A stretch of 64,000 nt of DNA, taken from NCBI GenBank assembly GCA_018466975.1, contig CM031563.1, positions 992,001 to 1,056,000 on the forward strand. Direction: 5' to 3'. Of the stretch, positions 12,186-24,895 are shown piece by piece. This DNA comes from Sparassis latifolia (taxonomy: Eukaryota; Basidiomycota; Agaricomycetes; Polyporales; Sparassidaceae). The notes below the pieces were generated by a model. That model did not search any database and had not been told where the DNA came from. It saw only the letters and a list, made by a program, of their open reading frames with translations. The position numbers and the translations under genes are program-made. The stretch's first letter is position 1; each line of letters opens with the position of its first letter.

Positions 12186-13982
12186 CTAATGGCGACGGTG
12201 AGGCTGTTGATAACGGGTGAAAGGTGGTTGCTCCTGATAGACCCCGACCGGCACAGGCTCAACGGGCTCCTGTAGGCGCTGGTACATATGTTTGCCGCGG
12301 TTGCTCGCAATACAGTACCACACAAACGCGATGAGCAGCACACCGAGCACGACGCTTCCCGCGATGATATACGGCAGGTACCGCTTGACCACGCTTGCGC
12401 CCGAGCTGCCGTGCGCCCCTTTGTTGATCGGTTGGGCGGGCAGTAGATGGAAGGAAGACGTGTTGTCCACACCTCCGAGGCGCTCCTTCACGAACGCGGC
12501 GTGTCCTTGCGGCACGTCCAGCGTGGGCAGTAATTGGATGTATGGCGGCGCGGTTTGCGACGTGGATCCGTCCACAAAGTCGCCGAGGTTGATCAGCATG
12601 TATGCGTTTCGCACTGATCACGTCTGCGCGTGAGCATGTATAATCCCAGAAAATGTGTAAACACGCACGGAATGCCATGCCCAGGATCATGTCATAGTTG
12701 GACGACGACGCAGTGGTGATGGGTTGGAAAGAACCAACACAGATCGTGCTTCCGTTGGCGTTTAGTTCATTTAAAGTGTCCAGGTTGGTGTCTAGGGGGT
12801 TGATTGGGAAAGAAACATTCCCAAACTTGAACGTGACGTTCAGCTCCACATCGCACGGGACCGTCCACACAGGCCCCGTGTTCGTGAAATTCGCGAACTT
12901 CGCACCAGGCACTCTGCCGTAGATGGCACCAGCGACAGCCCTGCAACGGCTTGTATCAACATGCAATCACAAACACATCAAAGGAGATGCGTACGGAGGG
13001 ACCTGTGGAAGTGTGAAGCCCGTGTCGAACATAACGGTGAGCTGATCCCGCCCACCCACGGTGGACGACACCTCTATCGGCTGGCAATCCGGACCAACAA
13101 CACCGTCCTTGTCAAGCAGCGCCAACCAATGCTGGCCAACCGTATCCGACACCCGCGAGACGGGCAGCTTGGGCTGGGATGTGATATTTTCGTATGAGCT
13201 GATGACGGACCCGATCGTGAGCTCTCCTGGGTACGGATTTGCCACATCGACGGAGCGCCCAAGAAGGACGGTCATGTAGTTGGGCGTTGACGTGTTCTGG
13301 CGGAAGATATTGTCGAGAACCGCGTCCCCCGACGCGTTGTTGAACGCGGCGTGCACCTGCGAGCCACTGTTGGGCCCGAGGCCGATGATCCCTTGGCCTG
13401 TGGGGTGGGAATCATCTACAGGGACACTAACTGCGGGTACGTTCAGTCTCCTGCGTAGAGGGTGCGTACAAAGCGGGCTCACTGAACGCCTGGTTTTCCA
13501 CCGTGTATCCGTCAAACTCGAGCTGTGCCGTGAGAATAGGCCCTGTGAGCAAATCGCCACGTCAATGGAAGATGTGGGGCACACCCGCGCCCATAAAGTA
13601 CCTGTAGCATCGCCAATAGCATAAGCAACTGATGCCTTCTTCCCCGTGTTTTGCGTGTTCGCTGTGCTGCCAGCTACCCACAGGTCCGAGCTAGGCAATC
13701 CGATGAGCATGGAAGGACGTCTAGAACGCGCCGGCGCACATACCTGCCCGCGTCAATGAGGACCTGAAACGGGCTCCCCCCCAGAGTGATATTCGCGAAA
13801 TACTTCACGTCCGAGCTGTCGACGACATTCGCTCCCTGGGAGAGGCTCGTGCGCCTTGTCAAGCCCTCCCACCACCCGCGATGCACCTGCTTCCCCGAGA
13901 TCGGTATCCGGACTGCACGCACCGCCAAATCATCTAGCAATAACGAGAGGTACAATAGAAGAGATGAGGACAAGAACATCAT
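12186..13982 (-). CDS. Membrane-anchored pepsin-like aspartic protease
   Basis: A1-family endopeptidase, probably at the cell surface or in the secretory path. It begins MMFLSSSLLLYLSLLL, a signal-peptide-like start at 13982 (the second ATG, 13979, is equally possible), followed by a short pro-region. The first active-site loop, joined across an intron, reads LIDAGSSDLWVAG, so the usual DTG is DAG here. The second reads MFDTGFTLPQVP. Landmarks between include GIIGLGPNSG and YPGELTIGS. After the peptidase domain comes a linker, a hydrophobic anchor (YIIAGSVVLGVLLIAFVWYC) and a short basic tail ending QPHRRH. There are several short introns. A decayed copy of its 3' end lies at 10678-11323. The Thr-to-Ala change next to the catalytic Asp may reduce activity. 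The rest of the fold looks intact. Confidence 0.87.
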
Positions 13983-14298
13983 TATAAAAGGGTGAAAAAA
14001 GTGGTACCTTGCACCGACGTGGCCTTGTAATAAATGGTGCACAGGTATGACAGAATGTCAGTGACAGACGATAATCTTTGTTGGTCAAACCCGTTGCCAA
14101 GTGTTTTGACCACCCGCGGGGGGCGTTCAGCCGAGCAGCCGGCGAAGGTACCTTCATTGTCGTCCCAAACTGGTAGCCGGGGTCCTTGATCAGAACTTTG
14201 AGACGCACTGGTACGAGCGCAGTTCTACATGTTTTGTAAAATTGATACAGGATCTGAACTAAGTATGAAGCATTCCATCTTTCTGAGAACTCATTACC

Positions 14299-14690
14299 TT
14301 GAATATCGTAGTGGAGCCTGGGGAGGAGAGGCTCGCGAGGCAGCTCTCTTATCAGCAAGGTCGTAAACAATCTTATCAGCGTCGAGATCTACATGGCGGC
14401 GCCAGTGCCCGCGAACGCGAATCTGCGTTCTTTGAAACGCGGCACTTCGCGTCTCATCCTCTCGCAGTTTTGGTGTACTCTGTGAGTATCCAAGAACTCG
14501 CAAATATTTTTATCTCCGCGCTGCACACTGTGTCCAATATGTAATGACCTCCAGGTGGTGCCGCACCATATGGAAGTACAATGTCCCATACCGTCTGGCC
14601 TCCGAGCGTACAACAGACGAGGGCGACTTGCGGGCGATCCCGATCATCCAGCTCATCATCGAGATGCAGGAGAATCTGAAGCAGGGTAGG
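14299..14690 (+). other. Possible coding remnant, unrecognised
   Basis: Two adjacent open stretches on the plus strand look protein-like but have no ATG start that I can place. The first (about 14299-14480) includes RRDLHGGASARERESAFFET and ASHPLAVLVYS. The second (about 14555-14690) includes WCRTIWKYNVPYRLASER and IPIIQLIIEMQENLKQG. A GTGAGT-type donor after VLVY (14482) and an acceptor CTCCAG near 14556 could join them. I cannot name a family. They may be exons of an incomplete gene or a pseudogene. The rest of 13983-15150 shows nothing I can support. Confidence 0.3.
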
Positions 14691-15150
14691 GTGGCATCGA
14701 CACTCTGCAGCCTAAGAAGAATGCTCGGAATTCTAGTAGTACTTAGTAGTAGGGTGAGGCAGTAGCCTCAACGATTTTATGTAGTCTTGGCCGAGTCTTA
14801 TCGTCAAGGTGGTGGTCGAACCTATGTTCGGGGTCCTGCGTCTAACTTTCGAAGCGATTCCGAAAACTGTTGCGCCTTGCGCGGTACCTTCCCTTCCCTT
14901 CCCGGCACAGCCGCCGTCGAAGTGACTCCGACCGGCGACCGGCCACATCCAGTGCAGCGCACATTTGCGATCTCGTAACGACATTCAGTTCGACGTCGAA
15001 AACAGATACTCTAATGCGAACCGTCTAGCTATGCTTCTACATGCTGCTTCCTGCTACAAGTCAACATCAGATGATCATGCCAATGCAGTCTATAGGAAAC
15101 ATTCCCAGCAGATTCGCTTCAAGCGAATTCGAGTGCGAAGATCATCAACC

Positions 15151-17160
<2,010 letters not shown>

Positions 17161-17859
17161 TGTTTCCTTATGCAGAGAATCTCGGAGGGCTTCATCTCGC
17201 GCTACGAGATCCTACGTCACCACAGGATAAGGTTGTTTTCGTCATGCTTCGCTGCAACTTCACATACCTTCAAAATTCTACCATGGGGAGAGTTAGCCAT
17301 GACGACTCGGTAGACGAGCGCAATGCAATCGAAACAATTGGATTCCCGTGAAGGGAGAGGTCAGATAGTAGATGAGGTGCATGCCGAGCAGGTCGAGATA
17401 AACTTTTATGTGCTCGTTGTGTCGATGATGAGGATATCACGCAATCGAAGGGCTGACTGCTTGCCGCCACCCGCCCGCAAATATCTGTAAAGGTACAACC
17501 TGCGCTCAGCGAATTCGGAATTGTCATCAGCATCAGATGGAAAGTGATTGACCTGGGATTTTCTGGCATCGTTTGTACTGGCATCGAGGACTTACCCACG
17601 AAATTCGGAATACTGGCCTCGCACTGGGCGCTTATTTGACGGGGCGCGTCATCAGGAGTTCATGATGATAGTCGGCATTGCGGCAAACCTCTCTGCATTT
17701 CGTGAATACTCCCAGCATTGATGGACTGCTCTGAAGTGTCAAAGTCACTTCTATATGAGTATCCCTGATGACAGAGTAAGCGCGGAAAAAATAGTCCTAA
17801 TGTACACTACACTACAGGTGAATATATGCATCTACTTGTCCATCTTCTAGCCTCCAGAA
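17161..17859. other. Upstream region of MET3, no gene seen
   Basis: Lies between the MET3 start and the stop of the next minus-strand gene. It must hold the MET3 promoter and the 3' untranslated region of the upstream gene. I see no supported gene, repeat or clear binding-site array. Confidence 0.4.
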
Positions 17860-19700
17860 CTACGAGCCGAGTAACAATGTCACCGCGCTAAGGGATGATA
17901 CCACTTCAACACGACCCTCGCGACCAAATGGATGCTTGAACGATACCGGAGGTCTCTTGCCTGTCCCCACCCATCCTGTTAGGCTGGAACCTGAGATGAC
18001 GTCAAATTCGAGACTCCTCGCAGACGGCGTTGACGACGCCGCCGATGATGCTGACGTAGCCGCCAAGTCCGCTGGTTGTGTGGAGTTCGCGTCCCTAAGC
18101 GTGACCGAGGCCTCGGCGAACGTTGTTGAGACGTCAAAGGTTCCGGCAAACTTGTTGTCGACGCTCACAAGTGCCTCACCAAGGTTGTTTTCTGCGCGCA
18201 AGTGGATCACGGAGGGTGGGGAGGAAACATCATGCTGAACATCAAAGGTAAGTGGTGCGTTGAAGGTTTCTGCCTTGGCAATGAAATTCGGCGCTTTTAC
18301 GGCGGGTGGGGCGGTGGGGCTGAGGAACAACGTGACGTTGGCCACAAGTGGGCTGATAGAGATAGTATCAGCAAGCCAGTACACGAAACAGAACCTTCAT
18401 AAGGCCTCACCAGTTGCCCGTGTTCAACTCAAGGAACGTAACTTGTCTGAAGGCACCGCTGTTGTAAAGGGATATATTGGCGGATATTGGACTGTCGTGA
18501 TGTCAGCGATAGAAACCATTTAATGCATGTCACGCACGCAGATACGGTGTCCAGCACTAGAGAATTTGAGGCGTTGAATGTCCCCGAAACTGGAGCCAAG
18601 GCACTCTTCACTGTGATTGTCGAAGCTGTTAGAAACTAGTACAACACCATTATTAGCGTACGGGGATCAGACGACCAAAATTCAACGCACGTCCACAATC
18701 ACTGTGGACATGGGCCCGCCGATGTCCACTTCACCAAAGGTCACACGGGGGGATATGAACGCATAATGTTGGTTGAAGTGAGGGAGCATCGTGACGAATT
18801 CCGAAACAAAAAGAGAGGGGCTTTGAGGGAACAGTAATGTGATATTGAATATTAGTGTCTCGGGGGATGTCAGGTTGTGCGGAGCCTGATGAGAATATGA
18901 GAACAGAGAAGTAGGGACGGCGCACGGTCAGTCTTACATAGATGTAGAGACCGTTACTGCTTCCCGAGACGTTCATTAAGCAGACACTTGTTTTATTCTT
19001 GATTCCGATATCGGAGTAACGCATTGAAACGGCAACAAGAGCATCGGTTACTGTAGGATCTTCGTTTATGTCCACGAGAAGAGTGCCGGAAACTTCCTGC
19101 AACTCAGCACCGGCCGTTTGGTATGATAGATTGGACTGCAAGAAGACTGTGCCATCCAGGGGAATCGTGTACTGCAGACTGCATCCGAGGTTAAGACATG
19201 TGAGCAATGCTGACAGGACTACTCACTCTGAGCGCATCAGGCCGGAATCATCGTAACCTGGACCGATCCAGGCATTGCACTCTACAGCAGAAGACTGGAA
19301 CAACGGCGTTTCGCCATCAACCACTATCAGGCTTGAGGAAGACGATGGGCTGATAGGTGGTGGTATGTTCTGGTGCTTATACAATTTATGTCGCAACTTC
19401 TGACGTGCATTCAGAGGCACATTGAAGTGCATGCATAAAAGGAGGAGTGGGGATACTCACCACCACAATAACCGGCACGCCGATGACAACAGTGAGAACG
19501 AAATAGATCACCAGAGCATACAGGGCGGCACGCCGAAAGCGAGCCTTGGAACGGTTAGGCCACCACCTGTTGTGCTGGGCCTGTGAAGCTTCGTAGTCGG
19601 GGAGGGAAGGGGTAGGCGTGGAAGCACGGACGACGGGCTGGGAGGGGTCGGAAAGTTGCTTAGGCTGCTGAGGGTCGTCGTCTTCGTCGAGAATGATCAT
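17860..19700 (-). CDS. Single-pass membrane protein with large extracellular region (DUF7330-like)
   Basis: Exact function is unknown. From ATG 19700 the protein starts MIILDEDDDPQQPKQL, a proline-rich cytosolic segment with a PSLPDYEASQ motif. A basic stretch (RSKARFRRA) then precedes one membrane helix (ALYALVIYFVLTVVIGVPVI). The rest should be extracellular: repeated beta-like segments with many N-x-S/T sites, for example SNLSY, NKTS, NVSGSS, NASNS and NVTLFL, and a Ser/Ala-rich linker before a terminal block ending SAVTLLLGS. This layout matches a protein family common in Agaricomycetes that I associate with DUF7330, from memory and not by search. Several introns of about 50-60 bases occur, and the mid exons near 18,400-18,700 are the least certain. 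Confidence 0.68.
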
Positions 19701-20119
19701 CGTCAGCGAAGTGGTTTCAAACGCATCGAGTGCAGCGAGCTCGGAGGTGACGAAAAGGTTGAAAAGGTCGCGAGGGAGGACGGCAACAACGAAGTGACAG
19801 GAGTAAGTGATCCTACACAACTGGCATGGCCCGAACGAGTTCCTTCTCACGCGCCGATCACTTGCCCGTGCCGCGGGACACCTTCCTGATACGTAGTATG
19901 TAGTACCAGTTCGCAAGTACTTGTCGCATTTCTTCCTCTGCGCACGTTCGATTCGCTTACTTACTCATTCGTAGTAGGTGACGAGGCGCACCTTACGTAC
20001 CTGAGCTATGTAAGTCACGATCGATACATACTAGTAGGAAATCCAGTCACAGCTAGATCTGCCCTCTGTCACATCTGCTACGATTACAAACAGGAACCGG
20101 GCCAGGCAGTTGGCTGAAT
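19701..20119. other. Intergenic, no gene seen
   Basis: Promoter side of the membrane-protein gene and 3' flank of the second protease, both minus strand. Contains short TAGTA/GTACGTA-rich motifs near 19895-20035 but no supported feature. Confidence 0.4.
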
Positions 20120-21724
20120 CTATGCACCTGGACAAAATATCAGTGGTTTGCAGTATGGAATGGAAATAGATTGCTCACCATTCGGTGCAAAACCCATTCT
20201 CTGGTTGCCTATATCCCAGACGTTGTAGTAATGTTTCAACAAGCTCCCACCCATAATTGCCGTGAACTCCATGGCATTGATCAACGTCTGGCACAACGAT
20301 GAGTCGTTCTCGAACGGGCCCACGTTCAACTCACTGCTGGGTATGGTGAGGTTGAACGGGTCGCCGCTTTGGGAGGTGAACAAGATGTCAATCATTGCGG
20401 GAAGGCTATCGATCTTGCTGCAAGTGATTCCATAACTCCTCGCTGTTGGCTTTGATGTCAGGAGAAATCATAGCATATATGGCCTGCACGCAGGCAGACA
20501 GTTAATTCAGTGAGATGAGCAGAAGAATTGCAAACTTACTTCAGTGGTTTCTTTGTCGAGCACGACACTGCTGGTTCCACTGTCGAAGATGACAAGTTGC
20601 TCATTCAACAGTTGCGAGGACGTCTGACCGTTCACGGTGATCTGATTGGAAGTAATTAACCAAGTTCCACCGCTACCCCCGGATAAGCTGGCGTATGTCA
20701 AGTCGCCTGGTAGGTGTTCCCTGTCAGCGAATGCTTCCTAGATGGATGTGGAGAATTCACCTTGGAATTTTGTGTTGTCATATCCACCAATCGTCAGCTT
20801 CGCATTGCCAACTGCTTCGGGTGTGAGGTACATGCCGAACAAGGCTGGCAAATTGGTCATAATACAACCTCTTGAAGACTCACTTGTTCAACTCACATGG
20901 CAGGCCTTGCTGAACCAACCCGGAGAAGAAACCTCCTGCCTGGGAAGACATGCCTATGTCCTTTCAGTTCACTTACGCTGAACCTCTCCTGAAATGTATC
21001 AGACCTCACCTTGAATGCCGCTGAATGGGTCGATATCAAAAGCAGCCGATTGCTTTGTGATAGTATACAGTTCCACATCTGTCGCCGTAAGCCCCTCTAC
21101 AGTGACAGTATCTCTGCCAGATAAAAGCGTAAGCTCGTATTCATCTTGGCTTTCGACCGGGTTGACACCGATGCCGGTCGCGAAATCGATGGTCGAGGTT
21201 TGGCCCTCGTCAACGTATATCGAGCTTTGGGACGGGTCGAATCGTACTTGGTTGCTGCATGTGCTGCACTGAGTACCTACGGGAAACATTCAGATTTGAG
21301 ACGTGCTAACTAGGATACGGTACACACTCGCAAACTCAAGCGTCTCACTCCCGGTGTCAAACACAACGGTAAGGGTCTGGGGGGGTGTTCTGACTACAGA
21401 GATGACCTCGTTCCACTCACTGATAGTGGTCCAAGTCATTGTACTGACCTGAGATATTTCCATACCACCTACGTTCGAAATATGAGTAATTACTCTTCTG
21501 TGAACAGCTTCAGTTGATACCTACTGGAGGTCTGTGCCAGAGTAATAATCCTCGAGGGGAACACCAGCTGATGACAACGATCTTCTTTGCATAGCGTCAA
21601 TGTCACGCTTGGATGCCTTGCACGACATTAAGGAGATTTTGCTCGGTACAGCCGCAATGGGCGCTGGCGCCGCGGAGACAGTTGCAGCCAGTGCTAATAA
21701 TCCTAGAGTACAGACAGATAACAT
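20120..21724 (-). CDS. Secreted pepsin-like aspartic protease
   Basis: An A1-family endopeptidase, probably secreted. ATG 21724 gives MLSVCTLGLLALAATVSAAP, a clear signal peptide, then a pro-region with KR sites (ASKRDIDAMQRRS). Active-site loops are VVFDTGSETLEF and VIFDSGTSSVVLD, both canonical. Other family marks are CSTCSNQVRFDPSQSSIY, a GMSSQAGGFFSGLVQQGL-type segment, AKLTIGGYD and a C-terminal CQTLINAMEF...GGSLLKHYYNVWD...MGFAPNGA. The last exon is only a few bases, reached by an intron ending TCCAG just before GTGCATAG. About nine introns break it up. It lacks the C-terminal anchor of the protease at 12186 and is not a close copy of it. Two 24-base tandem units lie just upstream. Confidence 0.9.
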
Positions 21725-21752
21725 GGTGTCGGGGTAAGAAAGATGGGAGGTG

Positions 21753-21800
21753 AACATCGAACTCGTTGATGCTTGCAACATCGAACTCGTTGATACTTGC
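21753..21800. repeat. Two tandem 24-base units upstream of the secreted protease
   Basis: The unit AACATCGAACTCGTTGAT plus six more bases occurs twice head to tail (21753-21776 and 21777-21800) with one mismatch. It starts 29 bases upstream of the protease ATG, so it lies in the 5' leader or core promoter. Confidence 0.9.
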
Positions 21801-22348
21801 AACAGCGACCAGAATCAGTATTTTATACTGCCAGAGATATCGGCGCGCTTCCGAGGTCGCTTCGTCACCACACATGCACGGCTATACCACTCACCGTAAC
21901 CCATGGCACCATGCATATGGGATGTTTGCTGGCGTTGCTTCTCTTGCGTGAGGTGCAGCGGCCATACGCCTCGACATCACGCCGCGCGTCTGTTCCGGTA
22001 GTTCAACATCAGTTTGTGGCAATCGCGAAGTCAATATCATTCTCGCATCATGCTGAGCCCTCGTATGCTTGAGCGTTTGTTGAGGAAGCGTAGCAAGAAG
22101 TTGCAAAGCACATGGGCCGTACGATATCAGCCATACGAACATACTCAGATCCGCGTGTAGATCCGGGCGAGCTGTGGCGCGTGCTGAGAGCGATCCACCT
22201 GAAAGACGCGTGGACACTCACTCTCGCCAGAGAACCGCACATGGTATTTACCGCCGTCTCGGACAACCGGAGAACAGATTTTGATGTAAATCTTCCTGTA
22301 GTATATAGCACACTCCAGATTACAAGTAAAGTTCAAGGTCACGAACCA
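21801..22348. other. Intergenic, no gene seen
   Basis: Sits between the protease promoter and the ERO1 3' end. Reading frames across it have no recognisable content. No repeat or RNA gene stands out. Confidence 0.4.
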
Positions 22349-24472
22349 CTATAAGTCGCTCCTGGGCACCTGGTCCTTCCCCGAAACCTGGAACATGCTT
22401 TCTAGCGTCTCCAGAACGCTGCGCGCACCGTCCAGAAGTCCCTGAACACAACCGACGGTCCCCTTTTTGCACGCGCGTACCCAACACGCAACACGGCCAA
22501 GCAGCTCCTCGAGGAAGTACTGCGCATCTTGCAAAGCGTCAGCGCCTGCGGCAGGAGAGCGGTGGGGCTGTAGTTAAGGAGATCATTAGAACCAGCTTGG
22601 ATGAACTGTCGGACAGTGAGGAGGTACCTTCGCAGCACCCCGAGAGGCGGTGATCACTTCGGGCTGAGTCTCATGGTGGGTTTCTGCCCACATCTGCCGG
22701 AAGTCATGCACAGAGGCAAGGCTCTCCGCAAAGCGATGCAAGGTATTAATGAGAGCGACAACCTCGGAACGTTGCAAGAGATTTGTATTCGTTTGCGGGC
22801 TAAGGGAAGTAATTATATTAGTATTCACGTTAGTTATCCGCAGTAGCCAGAGGAGAGCACGAGAGCAGAGACGTACTCCAACGCCTTTTCGTCAAGCTCG
22901 AAGAGGACTTTGAGCGCGGTCGCAAGTCCAGTCGTTTGCACCTTGCCCCAGAGTCGGCACTTATCGCAACCCACACAGTCCATGATGCGCGTGACGTTCC
23001 TGAAGTGATCCTTGAACTCCTCCTTCAATGTCTAGAGAGCGAAAACATAGTCAGTCAGCGACATTGTATAACAAGGAGAGCGAAACGCATACGTTCGCGT
23101 TCTCGCCTCGGAACAATGCGGTCTCGTCAAATTTGCCCACAGCTTGCGCAATGGTGATGACCTTGTTCAGGCGTTCAAGAGTGTCCATGTCGTCTTCGCG
23201 TGTCTCAGTAGCGCAGTAGTCGTAGGCAGAGAGATACGGCCCAAGCCTGGCTACTGCGCGAAGAAGCAGAACAGCATCGAAGTAGATGTATTGGAGCCGC
23301 TCGGGGTGGATTGCAACGCGGTCTATGAAGCACTGCAAATCTGGTCCCTAGACAAAAAATGAGCCTGAATGAAGTGCCATCGAATTACAATTAGCACTCA
23401 CCCATTCTCCCGTGGTCTGGTTAAGAGTATCACGGCATATATGCGTCGTAATACTCGCGTGCAGGCCTAACCACGTTAGTTACGCATCACGAACTCTTCC
23501 TGAGAGAACATTCACCAGAGATGATCTTGTAGTACACCCGTTGCTCCAAGCACTCCTTCGGACTCTCCGCATCATCCACTTTCAGCGCGTCGCCGTCCGC
23601 CGACGAACTCGATGAAATACCGAAGCAGTTTTCTTGATATATTGAGGACCAGACGCGGTGAGCGGATGGGCCAACATAGCCTGTGAAGCGCTCCGGGTTG
23701 AGGGTGAGGTCAATGTAGTCGCCCTCTGGGCCAAAGTAAGTCTGGATGAAGCGTAGAGACGGGTCTCATACCTGTCACGTCATCGAGGAAGCAGTAGTCA
23801 GAATCACGATAGTAGCAGCCTGGTAGATATTTCGGCTAAAATGACGTGAGACTAAGTTCCGACGACACAGAAGGAATTGAACTAGCCTCAACATCGGGAG
23901 GTACCTCTAGCTTGCTCAGGGCAGCAGCGCGCCATCGTTCCGGTATCTCACTCTGGTCTGTGTCTAAGTAGATGTAAAGCACAGACGTCCCACAACGTAC
24001 GCACCTCATCTACGGTGGTTATTCCACATTCTCTGTTAACGCAGAGACCATTCTCTTGCCAGAACGGACATTCGCGATACAGGTCAGCCTGACATGAGAT
24101 GGTCAGTTGCAAAGTGCATACACGATCCCATAGACGGCGTACGCGGAAGTACTTGAAGAAAGGTGTCTCGACCAACTCATGGAGCTGGGTGTACAACTCG
24201 TCATTGACGCTCTCGATGGTCTCGTAATCGCAGAGAGTAGTGTCTATAGGGCCTGTGGGCTGCAGAAAAGCTCAGGATACATGTCACGCCAGCGGTAGAA
24301 GGAAGCGCACAAATTGCTGACAAGAGGGCTCATTCGCTGGTTTGTGTTCTAACACATTCTGTACCTGGTCGTGTGTGAGGATATTGTTGTCAAGGAACGA
24401 CTGGGACTGTGCCACCCGAACGTGGTCTACGAGAAAACCAAGCAGTAATGCGCAGAGATGCCGCGGTAACAT
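22349..24472 (-). CDS. ERO1: ER oxidoreductin ERO1
   Basis: Flavoprotein of the ER that reoxidises protein disulfide isomerase using oxygen. ATG 24472 gives [15 protein letters not shown], a signal peptide; an in-frame ATG at 24496 would add eight residues. The shuttle region is [18 protein letters not shown] joined to [12 protein letters not shown]. The FAD-binding core follows ([36 protein letters not shown]). The active-site cysteines are in [12 protein letters not shown]. The last domain block is [20 protein letters not shown]. The extreme C-terminus is uncertain. Direct reading stops at 22586. A protein-like frame downstream ([20 protein letters not shown] ... to 22349) can be joined by a weak GTGCTG donor after ASRG. 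It is divergent from SCP160 across about 420 bases. Confidence 0.94.
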
Positions 24473-24895
24473 GTAGGAGAAAGAATTGGTGGTCACGGAA
24501 GAGAGGTGAAGTATATGGCAAGTGCAGTCGTGTCACTCGGCATCAGCACCGTCTGCCCGAGAACAGTCCAGTCCCGTCGATGTCTCTTCGTACGCGGAAA
24601 TGCTGCCTGGGCCTCTCTCGGACCCTCGAATAATTGGCTGATGCCCTTGCAGGCGAAGCCGATTGTCGTGAAATATGTTTTGGGAGAAAGGAGGCGGGGA
24701 GGGCCGGCTGAATTGCGTTGAATAAATGATGATTTGTCCCACGGGGACCACGTAAACGAGCTGCAGGTCGTCCGCACTTTCCTCCTTTCCATCTCCTCCT
24801 CGTCGCGACATACACGCCTGAACTCGTGCTCGTCGCCAGGTTTCCTCTCCGTCACAGGTTCTGTGCTCTCCGGACACCCGTCTCTTCCTGTAACA
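24473..24895. promoter_or_regulatory. Divergent promoter between ERO1 and SCP160
   Basis: Two housekeeping genes start outward from this 423-base gap, so it must carry both core promoters. I see no unmistakable TATA box or conserved element. Pyrimidine-rich runs occur on the plus strand near 24775-24900, just before the SCP160 start. Confidence 0.55.
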
